The translations under genes were made by a program, and so were the position numbers. Shown here one piece after another: positions 6,870 to 14,411 of a stretch of 23,610 nt of DNA; positions within the stretch are counted from its first letter, which is position 1; every line of letters begins with the position of its first letter. Origin of the DNA: JAVEVF01 sp034005175 (GTDB lineage: Bacteria > Actinomycetota > Coriobacteriia > Anaerosomatales > SLCP01); assembly GCA_034005175.1 (NCBI GenBank), contig JAVEVF010000021.1, positions 1 through 23,610 of the forward strand. The letters are read 5' to 3'. Below the pieces are notes generated by a model that worked only from the letters and a program-made list of their open reading frames with translations, had not been told where the DNA came from and did not search any database.

Positions 6870-8030
6870 ATGAGCCCCTCAGCATTGTTCGTCACGACAG
6901 TCCCCATCACGCTCGAGGCGTTCCTGCTGCCCTTCGCCGAGCACTTCCGCGCGCAGGGGTGGCGGGTCGATGCGCTTTCCAACGGCGCGACACAGCATAC
7001 GCCGATCTTCTCGGACTTCGACAACCGCTACGACATCACCTGGAGTCGAAACCCGCTCAACCCCAGCGAGCTCTTCGACACCTGGGCGCGGGTGAGACGT
7101 GTGGTCATCGAGGGCGGATATGACATCGTGCACGTGCATACTCCCATCGCTGCATTCATGACGCGCTACGCGTTGCGGTCCTTGCCCCCCTCCGACCGGC
7201 CGTCAGTCATCTACACCACGCACGGGTTTCATTTCTACCCAGGTCAGAGTCTTCTTATGCACACTGCGTTTCACACCATGGAATCCATCGCCGCGCACTG
7301 GACGGACTACCTCGTCACCATCAATCAGGAGGACTACGAAGCAGCACTGCGCTTCAAAGGGATTTCCCACGAGCGCGTGCGCTATATCCCTGGTATCGGC
7401 GTGGACATCAAGCGCTTTGCCGAGGGAGCGGTATCGCCTGAGGAGGTCGCGGCGGTTCGTGCGGAACTCGACGTGCCCGACGACGGGTTCATGCTGACGA
7501 TGATCGCAGAGTTTGCACCGGTGAAACGCCACGCACACCTGCTAGAAGCGCTGGCTCGCGTGAAGGACAAGCGCGTTGTGCTCGTGCTCGTTGGCACAGG
7601 GCCGCTGGAGGCCGAGGTCCGAGGTCAGGTTGGTTCACTCGGCCTGGCAGATCGCGTGCGATTCGCTGGCTACCGGCGCGACATTCCAGCCGTGCTCGCG
7701 ACAAGCGACGCACTCGCACTCGTCTCGCAACGCGAAGGGCTTGCACGCTCGGTCCTTGAGGCTATGGCTGCGGGAAAGCCTGTCATCGGCACCGATACGC
7801 GCGGTATCGCTGATGCCGTGGGCCCTGATGGCGGCTGGATCGTTGCGAAGAACGACGTCGCCGCCCTTGCAGCCGCCATCGAAGGTGCAGCCGCGGACCC
7901 GGCGGGCGCTCACGCACGGGGAGCTGCTGCCCGAGAGCGAGCGCGTAGCGAATTCGCGCTCGAGCGCATCGTGGCCGAGTACGACAGCTTGTACCGCAAA
8001 GCGATGGACTCGCTCCCGCGCTCCCGGTGA
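6870..8030 (+). CDS. GT4-family glycosyltransferase
   Basis: A 386-residue retaining glycosyltransferase of the GT-B fold, related to EpsD/PglA-type enzymes that extend lipid-linked or exopolysaccharide repeats from nucleotide sugars on the cytoplasmic face. The N-terminal half has DIVHVHTPIAAFMTRY (85-100) and YTTHGFHFYPG (115-125), typical of this branch. The linker has YIPGIGVDIKRF (172-183), and the C-terminal donor domain has the E-x7-E pair Glu289/Glu297 in REGLARSVLEAMAAGKPVIG. The ATG at 6870 has a -10 box 6 bases upstream and probably a leaderless mRNA. It is followed by the CapD-like gene 76 bases on. In known loci such GTs often sit with a priming sugar transferase, which is absent here. 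The sugar is unknown. Confidence 0.88.
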   Translation: MSPSALFVTTVPITLEAFLLPFAEHFRAQGWRVDALSNGATQHTPIFSDFDNRYDITWSRNPLNPSELFDTWARVRRVVIEGGYDIVHVHTPIAAFMTRYALRSLPPSDRPSVIYTTHGFHFYPGQSLLMHTAFHTMESIAAHWTDYLVTINQEDYEAALRFKGISHERVRYIPGIGVDIKRFAEGAVSPEEVAAVRAELDVPDDGFMLTMIAEFAPVKRHAHLLEALARVKDKRVVLVLVGTGPLEAEVRGQVGSLGLADRVRFAGYRRDIPAVLATSDALALVSQREGLARSVLEAMAAGKPVIGTDTRGIADAVGPDGGWIVAKNDVAALAAAIEGAAADPAGAHARGAAARERARSEFALERIVAEYDSLYRKAMDSLPRSR

Positions 8031-8044
8031 CTTCCGCCGCACGC

Positions 8045-8050
8045 TACAAT
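8045..8050 (+). promoter_or_regulatory. Candidate -10 box for the CapD-like gene
   Basis: TACAAT, with a predicted start near 8057 and a leader of about 50 bases. The leader contains a 5-bp hairpin with a GCGA tetraloop (8071-8084) just before the AGGAG ribosome site (8091-8095). No clear -35 is visible, and read-through from the GT4 gene is also possible. Confidence 0.35.
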
Positions 8051-8106
8051 AGGCATGACTTGCGACTTCACCACCGCGAGGTGGCCTGAGAGGAGATCGC
8101 ATCCAC

Positions 8107-9969
8107 ATGCTTCCAGCGACCTTGCGCGAGCGGCTCCGCGAGACAAGCCGCCTTTCTAACACCGCACTGCTTCCCATCGATGCCGCCGTCGTGGTCATGG
8201 CCACGATCACAGCGTACTACGCACGGTTCGAGGGAATGGTGCTCGACCCCTTCTTGCAGTGGATGGTCCCCGTCACGCTGCTCTCGATCTTCCTGTATGC
8301 GACGGCCTTCGCGTTCTTCGGCCTCTACCGGCTCGTGTTGCGGTATGTGGGTGTGGACACCCTGCTCAAACTCGGCGGGGCGGTCGTGGTGGTGTTCGGC
8401 CTCCTGCTGACGCTGAACCTCGTGATGCCACTCGAGGAGAATATGCGCCCCGTGCCTCTGAGCATCCTCTTCTACCAGGCGATCCTGGTGTTTCTCGGCG
8501 CGTCGGCGGCACGCATGGCTGCCCGGGTGTTCATACACCTCCACGCCTCCCTCCCCGGCAGAGGCAGACGCGTGCTCATCGTCGGCGCAGGTGATGCCGG
8601 GCCGTTGTTGCTCCGAGACATCCAGAACCAGCCCGACCTCGGCTATTCGGTCGTAGGGTTTCTCGATGACGATTCGGCCATGCTGGGCCGCACCATCATG
8701 GGCGTCCCTGTCGCAGGGCTCACTGAGGACCTCGCCGAGGTGGTGAGCCGTCTTGGTGCGCAAGAGGTCATCGTGGCGATGCCGCAAGCGCCGCATGAGA
8801 CCATCCGACGCATCCTCAACGCTGCCGCAGACGCAGGCGTGCAGACGCGCGTGATGCCTCAGCTGGTGACCGACCGAGGCTCCGTGAGCCTGCGTGACGT
8901 GCGCCACATCGATGTCGCCGACCTTCTCGGCAGGCAGCCGACCCCTATCGACATCGATCAGGTTCGGGAGTCCATCGCGGTCAAGAGCGTGGCGGTCACC
9001 GGCGCCGCAGGTTCTGTGGGATCAGAGCTCTGCCGCCAGCTTCTGCCGCTCGGTCCTCGGCAGCTCGTCCTCGTCGACGTCGACGAGGCGCGCTTGCACG
9101 AACTCTGGCTCCAACTGCATCGAATCGCTCCGGACGTGGCGGTGATCGCGGTGTGCGATATCCGCGACGCGCGCCGGCTCGATGCGGTCTTTGGCGAGAC
9201 TCACCCTGACCTCGTCTTCCACTGCGCCGCCTACAAGCACGTCCCCATAATGGAATCCGCGCCTGAAGAGGCTGTGAAGACAAACGTGCTCGGCACCGCT
9301 CGCGTGCTCGATAGCTGCGTGCGCAACGACGTTCGAAGGTTCGTGCTGGCCTCGACCGACAAGGCTGTGGCGCCCACGAACATGGTGGGCCTCACGGAGG
9401 CGCTTGCAGAGACTCTCACGCTTGACTCCGTGCGCCGAGGGCTCATCAACGCGTGCATCGTGCGCTTTGGCAACGTGCTCGGCAGCCGGGGTTCTGTCAC
9501 GAACGTGTTTCAGGACCAACTGCGCCGAGGTGGGCCGCTCACGGTCACGGACCCGCGTGTCACACGTCACTTCATGACCGCATCCGAGGCGGCCCGGCTC
9601 ATCCTCCAGGCTCAGGCCATCGCCGAACCCGGCGATACCTTCGTTCTGCGCGCAGGCGAACCCGTGAGTATCGAAGACCTCGCACGCAAGATCATCGCGC
9701 TTTCAGGCGTGCCTGCCGAGATTGAGTTCGTGGGGTTGCGCCCCGGCGAGAAGCTGCACGACGAGCTCGCCGAGCCCACCGAAGGGCTGTTGTCAACGGG
9801 CCGGGAGAACATCTTGCGTATCGAGCGGCCCGAGGGATCAGGCGCGTGGAGCGCCGAGGACGTGATGGCTGTCATCGAAGCCGCCGTGAGGGGCTCCGCT
9901 GACGATGTTCGTGCAGCGATCGCACATCTGTGCCCGGGCTTCGGAGACAAGGCGTGCAAGCCCTGGTAG
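8107..9969 (+). CDS. CapD/WbpM-like nucleotide-sugar 4,6-dehydratase, atypical active site
   Basis: A 620-residue membrane-anchored polysaccharide biosynthesis protein of the WbpM/PglF/CapD type; these convert UDP-GlcNAc to the 4-keto-6-deoxy sugar. It has four N-terminal membrane helices (about 20-145), a first Rossmann domain starting at VLIVGAGDAG (156-165), and a second at VAVTGAAGSVGSELC (295-309). AYKHVPIMES, TNVLGT, VRFGNVLGSRGSV and LRPGEKLHDEL are all standard. The active-site stretch is unusual: STDK (416-419) is kept, but the position normally Met or Tyr is Val427 and the following SDR lysine is Glu431 (GAG at 9397-9399). It may be inactive, regulatory or mechanistically different. 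The start follows AGGAG at 11 bases. Confidence 0.9.
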   Translation: MLPATLRERLRETSRLSNTALLPIDAAVVVMATITAYYARFEGMVLDPFLQWMVPVTLLSIFLYATAFAFFGLYRLVLRYVGVDTLLKLGGAVVVVFGLLLTLNLVMPLEENMRPVPLSILFYQAILVFLGASAARMAARVFIHLHASLPGRGRRVLIVGAGDAGPLLLRDIQNQPDLGYSVVGFLDDDSAMLGRTIMGVPVAGLTEDLAEVVSRLGAQEVIVAMPQAPHETIRRILNAAADAGVQTRVMPQLVTDRGSVSLRDVRHIDVADLLGRQPTPIDIDQVRESIAVKSVAVTGAAGSVGSELCRQLLPLGPRQLVLVDVDEARLHELWLQLHRIAPDVAVIAVCDIRDARRLDAVFGETHPDLVFHCAAYKHVPIMESAPEEAVKTNVLGTARVLDSCVRNDVRRFVLASTDKAVAPTNMVGLTEALAETLTLDSVRRGLINACIVRFGNVLGSRGSVTNVFQDQLRRGGPLTVTDPRVTRHFMTASEAARLILQAQAIAEPGDTFVLRAGEPVSIEDLARKIIALSGVPAEIEFVGLRPGEKLHDELAEPTEGLLSTGRENILRIERPEGSGAWSAEDVMAVIEAAVRGSADDVRAAIAHLCPGFGDKACKPW

Positions 9970-10008
9970 AGGAGCGCCGAGAGCGCAGGACGCCCCGCGA
10001 GCCGTCTC

Positions 10009-10506
10009 CTACCGGGCTCCTACCTGCTCTCTTACCGCCTCGATGAGCCCGCCCTTCTCGATGATGTCTTTGACGAACGGCGGGAAGGGCTGCGCACGAT
10101 ACGTCTCGCCGCTCGTCACGTTCACGATGACGCCAGCGACGGCGTCCACCTCGACCTCGTCACCGTCGGCGATACCGTCTACGGCTTCAGGCGACTCCAT
10201 GATGGCAAGACCCGTGTTGATGGCGTTGCGGTAGAAGATACGCGCGAACGACTTGGCGATCACGACGCTGATGCCCGCGGCCTTGATGGCGATAGGCGCG
10301 TGTTCGCGGCTCGACCCGCACCCGAAGTTCTCCTCGGCCACAAGAATGTCGCCGAACTCGATCTTGGAGACGAAGCTCGCATCGAGGTCTTCCATACAGT
10401 GCTTGGCGAGCTCCTCGGGAACGCTCGTGTTGAGATAGCGTGCGGGGATGATGACGTCGGTGTCGATGTCGCGACCATATTTGTGCGCTGTACCATGGAA
10501 CTTCAC
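10009..10506 (-). CDS. leuD: 3-isopropylmalate dehydratase small subunit
   Basis: The swivelling small subunit of isopropylmalate isomerase, which with the iron-sulfur LeuC subunit interconverts 2- and 3-isopropylmalate; with CimA it can also act on citramalate. The 165 residues are the compact type common in archaea, clostridia and related bacteria. Key blocks are GRDIDTDVIIPARYL near the N-terminus and ENFGCGSSREHAPIAI, the substrate-serine loop. The second GTG (10506) is chosen over the one at 10512: GGGAGAGGA abuts the first but is 6 bases from the second, and the protein then begins with the family's usual M-K-F. Its 3' end converges on the CapD-like gene 39 bases away. No leuC is present in the window, so its partner is elsewhere or was separated by rearrangement. 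Confidence 0.93.
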   Translation of the reverse strand: MKFHGTAHKYGRDIDTDVIIPARYLNTSVPEELAKHCMEDLDASFVSKIEFGDILVAEENFGCGSSREHAPIAIKAAGISVVIAKSFARIFYRNAINTGLAIMESPEAVDGIADGDEVEVDAVAGVIVNVTSGETYRAQPFPPFVKDIIEKGGLIEAVREQVGAR

Positions 10507-10512
10507 GGGCAC

Positions 10513-10521
10513 TCCTCTCCC
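10513..10521 (-). promoter_or_regulatory. Ribosome binding site deciding the leuD start
   Basis: GGGAGAGGA on the minus strand directly abuts the GTG at 10512 but is 6 bases from the GTG at 10506, favouring the latter. Confidence 0.6.
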
Positions 10522-10539
10522 GGTGGGTGCGTGTGAGGG

Positions 10540-10545
10540 ATGATA
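10540..10545 (-). promoter_or_regulatory. Candidate -10 box for leuD
   Basis: TATCAT on the minus strand in the 90-base gap after gmd, with a predicted start near 10533 and a leader of about 27 bases. It has no clear -35. Confidence 0.4.
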
Positions 10546-10596
10546 GCACGGAGAACAGCCCAGGGCGGCCCGGTTGAGTGGCTTGCCTGGGTGCGC

Positions 10597-11568
10597 TTAG
10601 CCGCACTCGGCTGCCACGCGCTCCATGTCCGCATCCACCATCATCGCCACGAGCTCCTCGAAGGCCACCTCGGGCTTCCAGCCGAGCTTCTCGCGGGCCT
10701 TGGTGGAGTCGCCGAGAAGGTGGTGCACCTCGGCAGGTCGCCAGAACTCGGGGTCTTCCACCACGAACTGCCGGTAGTCGAGGCCAACACGCGAGAACGC
10801 GATGTCGCAGAACTGACGTACCGAGTGCTCGTGGCCCATTGCGATGACGTAGTCATCTGGCTCCTCTTGCTGCAGCATGAGCCACATCGCGCGTGCCGAG
10901 TCTCCAGCGTATCCCCAGTCGCGTGTGGCATCGAGATTTCCTAGCCGAAGCTCATCGGCGAGCCCGTGCTTGATACGCGCCACCCCGTCGGTGATCTTGC
11001 GTGTGACGAACTTCAACCCCCTGCGCGGGGACTCGTGGTTGAACAGGATGCCGTTGGAAGCGTGAAGCCCGTACGACTCGCGATAGTTCATCGTGATGTA
11101 GTAGCCGTAGACCTTCGCGACGCCATAGGGTGAACGCGGGTGAAAGGGCGTGAGCTCGGTCTGGGGCGTCTCACGCACCTTGCCATACATCTCCGAGGTG
11201 GATGCCTGGTAGAAGCGCGTGTCAGGCTTCAGGCGCCGAATAGCCTCCAGCCATCTCAGGACCCCAAGGCCGTTGTACTGAGCGGTGAGCATGGGCTCTT
11301 TGAACGATGTGGGCACGAATGACTGCGCGGCGAGGTTGTAGACCTCGTCTGGCTGGACAGACGAGAGCGCATCCATGATGGAGTACTCGTCGAGCAGGTC
11401 TGCGTCGACGAGCTCGATGCGGTCGAGAAGGTGCTCGATGCGCTCGTAGTTCTCGGCCGAGAGCCGACGCACCATACCGTAGACGGTGTAGCCCTTCTCA
11501 AGCAGAAGCTCAGCCAGGTACGAACCATCCTGGCCAGTGATGCCGGTGACGAGTGCGCGCGGTGCCAT
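10597..11568 (-). CDS. gmd: GDP-mannose 4,6-dehydratase
   Basis: It converts GDP-D-mannose to GDP-4-keto-6-deoxymannose, the branch point to GDP-fucose, GDP-rhamnose and perosamine. It has 323 residues, the length of the shorter bacterial GMDs. It shows the NADP-binding GITGQDGSYLAELLLEKGY near residue 9, NLAAQSFVP, the catalytic STSEMYG with Ser/Glu, the SDR pair in SPYGVAKVYGYY (Tyr and Lys retained), and FNHESPRRG. The ATG start is 3 bases after the manC stop, with GGGAGG overlapping that stop region, so the pair is an operon. No GDP-fucose synthase, GDP-rhamnose reductase or perosamine synthase lies in the window, so the final sugar is open. Confidence 0.95.
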   Translation of the reverse strand: MAPRALVTGITGQDGSYLAELLLEKGYTVYGMVRRLSAENYERIEHLLDRIELVDADLLDEYSIMDALSSVQPDEVYNLAAQSFVPTSFKEPMLTAQYNGLGVLRWLEAIRRLKPDTRFYQASTSEMYGKVRETPQTELTPFHPRSPYGVAKVYGYYITMNYRESYGLHASNGILFNHESPRRGLKFVTRKITDGVARIKHGLADELRLGNLDATRDWGYAGDSARAMWLMLQQEEPDDYVIAMGHEHSVRQFCDIAFSRVGLDYRQFVVEDPEFWRPAEVHHLLGDSTKAREKLGWKPEVAFEELVAMMVDADMERVAAECG

Positions 11569-11571
11569 GCG

Positions 11572-13035
11572 CTATGCCTCCCTGTTCCAGTCATCCTCGA
11601 TGCGGACGATGTCATCTTCGCCGAGGTACTCCCCCACCTGCACCTCGATGACCTTGAGCGGGACCTTGCCGCAGTTCTCGATGCGGTGGTGCGAACCCAA
11701 CGGAATGTAGGCGCTCTCGTTCACATGCACCTCCATGCGCTCTCCATCACGCGTCACAAGCGCCATCCCTGCCACAACGATCCAATGCTCCGAGCGGTGG
11801 TGATGGCGCTGCAAGCTGGATCTGCCGCCTGGCTTGATCTCCAGAAGCTTGATCTGGAACCCGGGACCGGCAAGCAAGCTCGTCCACGAGCCCCACGGGC
11901 GCAGGCTCACCTTGGGTTTGACGACCTCCTCGGCGCCAGCCGCCTTAAGCGCATCTACCACGAACCTCACGTCCTGCGCCCGGTCCTTGCGTGCCACGAG
12001 CGTGGCATCGGCGGTGTCGATGACCATGAGATCCTCTACGCCGAGGGTAGCCACAAGGCGGTCCGTACCGTAGATGATGCTGTCGTGTGTGTCGATGTCG
12101 ACACCGCGGCCTACGCGTACGTTTCCAGCACCATCGGGTTCAGCTATGTTTCCGAGGGCCTCCAGCGAGCCCACGTCGCTCCAGGAGAGCGCCGAGGGGA
12201 TGACGGCGACGTGCTCGGAGCGCTCCATGACTGCGTAATCGATCGAGATCGACGGCAGTGCGCCGAACCGATCGCGCGCCTCGCCAGCATCGAGTGTGCC
12301 TGCAGCCTGCGCGGCGGCAAGCCAGCGCGCGGTGCGGGCGATCTCGGCGGTGTCCTCGAACAGCTGCATCTCCTCAAGCACACGAGCCGCACCCATCACG
12401 AAGATGCCCGCGTTCCAGGAGTAGCCGCCCTCAGCGAGGAAGCGCGCGGCGCGCTCGGCGCCAGGCTTCTCCACGAACCGTGCCGCGTGGCGCGGCACGG
12501 CGCTACCCTCTGCGAACTCAGGCATCTCCTCGGCGGCCTTGACATAGCCGTACGCCGTCTCTGGCCGAGTGGGCGTGATGCCTATCGTCACGAGATAGCC
12601 CGCGTGAGCAAGCGCTGCGGCACTCATCAGGCAATCATGCCAGGCAGCGTTGGCGTGCAGGATGTGATCGGAAGGTAGAACCACCATGACGGCCTGCGGG
12701 TCAAGGAGCTCGATCGTGGCAGCCGCGTACGCGATGGCGGGCGCGGTATTGCGCGGAAGCGGCTCCTGCAGATAGTTGATGTTGTTGAGTGAGCGGTCGG
12801 CGTGCGAGGTGAGGTGGTTGCGCAGCTCATCGAAGAGGCGCTCGTTGGTGACGATGAAGACGCGCTCGTGCGGCACAAGGTTCTCGACGCGCTTGACCGC
12901 CTGGACTATGAGGGATTCCTGCCCGAAGACCGAGAGCATCTGCTTGGGTGAGAGTTCACGCGAGAGCGGCCAGAAGCGCTGACCGCTGCCGCCTGCAAGG
13001 ATGGCGGCGTATACCCCAGGTGTGGTGATGTCCAT
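11572..13035 (-). CDS. manC: Mannose-1-phosphate guanylyltransferase / mannose-6-phosphate isomerase
   Basis: It makes GDP-mannose from mannose-1-phosphate and GTP; fused type II enzymes also isomerise fructose-6-phosphate. The 487 residues hold an N-terminal nucleotidyltransferase with ILAGGSGQRFWPLSRELSPKQ starting at residue 12 (shown here as 20 or fewer residues per block: ILAGGSGQRFWPLSR, then ELSPKQ), RFVEKP and WNAGIFV. A C-terminal cupin follows, with LQRHHHRSEHWIVV and YIPLGSHHRIEN supplying metal-binding His and Glu. The open frame runs 79 codons further upstream, but that part has no homology-like character, and the ATG at 13035 has GAGAGGG 6 bases before it. It feeds gmd directly downstream. 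Confidence 0.94.
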   Translation of the reverse strand: MDITTPGVYAAILAGGSGQRFWPLSRELSPKQMLSVFGQESLIVQAVKRVENLVPHERVFIVTNERLFDELRNHLTSHADRSLNNINYLQEPLPRNTAPAIAYAAATIELLDPQAVMVVLPSDHILHANAAWHDCLMSAAALAHAGYLVTIGITPTRPETAYGYVKAAEEMPEFAEGSAVPRHAARFVEKPGAERAARFLAEGGYSWNAGIFVMGAARVLEEMQLFEDTAEIARTARWLAAAQAAGTLDAGEARDRFGALPSISIDYAVMERSEHVAVIPSALSWSDVGSLEALGNIAEPDGAGNVRVGRGVDIDTHDSIIYGTDRLVATLGVEDLMVIDTADATLVARKDRAQDVRFVVDALKAAGAEEVVKPKVSLRPWGSWTSLLAGPGFQIKLLEIKPGGRSSLQRHHHRSEHWIVVAGMALVTRDGERMEVHVNESAYIPLGSHHRIENCGKVPLKVIEVQVGEYLGEDDIVRIEDDWNREA

Positions 13036-13041
13036 CCCGTG

Positions 13042-13048
13042 CCCTCTC
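13042..13048 (-). promoter_or_regulatory. Ribosome binding site deciding the manC start
   Basis: GAGAGGG on the minus strand, 6 bases before the ATG at 13035. It supports discarding the 79-codon upstream extension. Confidence 0.6.
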
Positions 13049-13076
13049 GAATGCCTTTGTTGCGCGGACGCAAGAT

Positions 13077-13082
13077 ATTGTC
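13077..13082 (-). promoter_or_regulatory. Candidate -10 box for manC-gmd
   Basis: GACAAT on the minus strand, with a predicted start near 13070 and a 35-base leader. No -35 is recognised; this is a weak call. Confidence 0.25.
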
Positions 13083-13299
13083 GCACACGGTGCGAGGAAA
13101 CGTGGGCACGTGCTTGCAGGCCGTGGTGCAGGAGCCAGCGCCGCTGGGGCCCTTGATCACGGTGTCCGAGCCCTATCCGCGCTCCCTCGCCAAAATGGGT
13201 GCACCTGCACCCACATTCCCGACGGTTCCAGGAGCCAGCAAGCCCCCCACACGTCCCCGAGCAAGGACGCACGCGGCGCCGCAGCGACTGCCGCCTCGC

Positions 13300-14409
13300 T
13301 CACCTTGCAGCAGCCGCTACGATCACCGCCGCCACGTCCTCGCTCCTTGCAAACCAGGAGCACTCCGCTTCCGCAAAAGCGCGTCCCCGCTGCCCCATCT
13401 CCGCGCGCAGCCCCGCATCCGCCGCCAACCGCGCAACCGCAGACGCGAGCGCCCCGCTGTCGCGCTGTGGCACGATGATGCCGACCTCCTGCTCGCGCAC
13501 GACCTCAGTGAGCCCCGGCATTCCTTCGGTGGCGATCACCGGCACTCCGCACGCCATCGATTCGTACAGCTTGAGCGGTGAGATCCCTGCAGCCGCGAAC
13601 TCCTCCTGCTCCTTGTTCACGAGCGAGCACACGGCATTGGATACGATAGCCGCCACCTGGTCGTAAGGCAGCGACCCGAGATACACGACTCGCCCATCTC
13701 CCGCAGCGGCAGCAGCTTCCACTGCACCGCGCTTCACGCCGTCTCCGGCCACGACAAGTGCAAGCCCCTCAGGCCACTGCGGATCTCTCACAGCCGCCAG
13801 CGTGGTGTCGATGCCTTGCCACGGCGCCAGCGAGCCGAAGAATACAACGTACTCATCGGGCAGCACGACCCCTTCGGGGCGCTCCATCGGCTGGAAGATC
13901 TCACAGTTCGCCCCGTTTGGAATGATGTGGCCATCTCGGCCCGTCTCCCGTTTGAGCCACGCAGCCAGCCCGCTTGACCCCACGATGATCTCGTCGGCCT
14001 TGCGAAACTGATCGTAAGTGAGCCAGGTGATGGATCGCTGTATGCGCCGCGCAGCCGGCCACGCGATGAAGAAGTCATCCACCATGCCGTTGCACTCCTG
14101 CACAACCGGCATCGAGACCCTACGAGCCCAAAACGCCGTCGGCCACGCCAGCGCATGTCCCCGGATATACAGGACATCATAGCGGCGCATCACCTTGATC
14201 AGCCGCATCTGCGAACGCAGAAACGCCATCAGACGGCCTACCGCACCTGGCAGGGTGTCGGTGGCGTACTCCGGCTCGAACAGGTCGACATGGGCGCCTT
14301 GCGACCTTAGGCCGTTGATGATCTCGTGCACGTGCGCCTGCGAGGCCTGATCTTGCTTCGTCGACTGCAAGCACAGATACGCGATTCGCATTCCGTCCAC
14401 AGCGCTCAT
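13300..14409 (-). CDS. GT4-family glycosyltransferase
   Basis: A 369-residue retaining GT-B glycosyltransferase, presumably building the surface glycan on the cytoplasmic face. It opens with MRIAYLCLQSTKQDQASQAH (from residue 7), a nucleotide-sugar transferase N-terminus with a loop for the acceptor. It has IIPNGANCEIFQP in the linker, VFFGSLAPWQGID, and SPLKLYESMACGVPVIAT near the C-terminus, the usual donor-binding signature. The ATG at 14409 is 2 bases after the GT2 stop, and a second ATG is 6 codons later; the 57-codon upstream extension overlaps the GT2 gene in another frame and is rejected. It is the last gene of the small GT2-GT4 unit. The sugar is unknown. Confidence 0.87.
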   Translation of the reverse strand: MSAVDGMRIAYLCLQSTKQDQASQAHVHEIINGLRSQGAHVDLFEPEYATDTLPGAVGRLMAFLRSQMRLIKVMRRYDVLYIRGHALAWPTAFWARRVSMPVVQECNGMVDDFFIAWPAARRIQRSITWLTYDQFRKADEIIVGSSGLAAWLKRETGRDGHIIPNGANCEIFQPMERPEGVVLPDEYVVFFGSLAPWQGIDTTLAAVRDPQWPEGLALVVAGDGVKRGAVEAAAAAGDGRVVYLGSLPYDQVAAIVSNAVCSLVNKEQEEFAAAGISPLKLYESMACGVPVIATEGMPGLTEVVREQEVGIIVPQRDSGALASAVARLAADAGLRAEMGQRGRAFAEAECSWFARSEDVAAVIVAAAAR

Positions 14410-14411
14410 GC

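Larger units (their letters stand above)
13036..13299. other. 264-base intergenic region, longest in the window
   Basis: It lies between the GT4 gene end and the manC start. Apart from the manC ribosome site and a weak -10 candidate, I see no gene: reading frames through it lack family-like motifs or good ribosome sites. A 9-base word (GGAGCCAGC) occurs twice exactly 100 bases apart, which is probably chance. It presumably carries the manC promoter and the end of the GT4 transcript. Confidence 0.5.

Noticed and set aside
8068..8907. Minus-strand open frame, His- and Glu-rich
   Set aside because: It is antisense to the CapD-like gene, whose membrane helices and Rossmann motifs are clear.
9964..10023. 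Imperfect inverted repeat GGTAGAGGAGC / GCTCCTACC between the convergent CapD-like gene and leuD
   Set aside because: It needs a 2-base bulge and has a loop of about 40 bases; not convincing as a terminator.
10559..10591. CCCAGG/CCTGGG inverted repeat after gmd
   Set aside because: The arms are only 6 bp with a 21-base loop and no U tract; too weak to call a terminator.
11431..12678. Plus-strand open frame of 415 codons
   Set aside because: It is the complement of gmd and manC, both of which are certain from motifs.
13131..13239. GGAGCCAGC occurring twice, 100 bases apart
   Set aside because: A 9-base word is too short in GC-rich DNA to call a repeat.
13036..13272. 79-codon N-terminal extension of manC
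   Set aside because: The extension has no domain character, and the internal ATG at 13035 has a good ribosome site and the normal family N-terminus.
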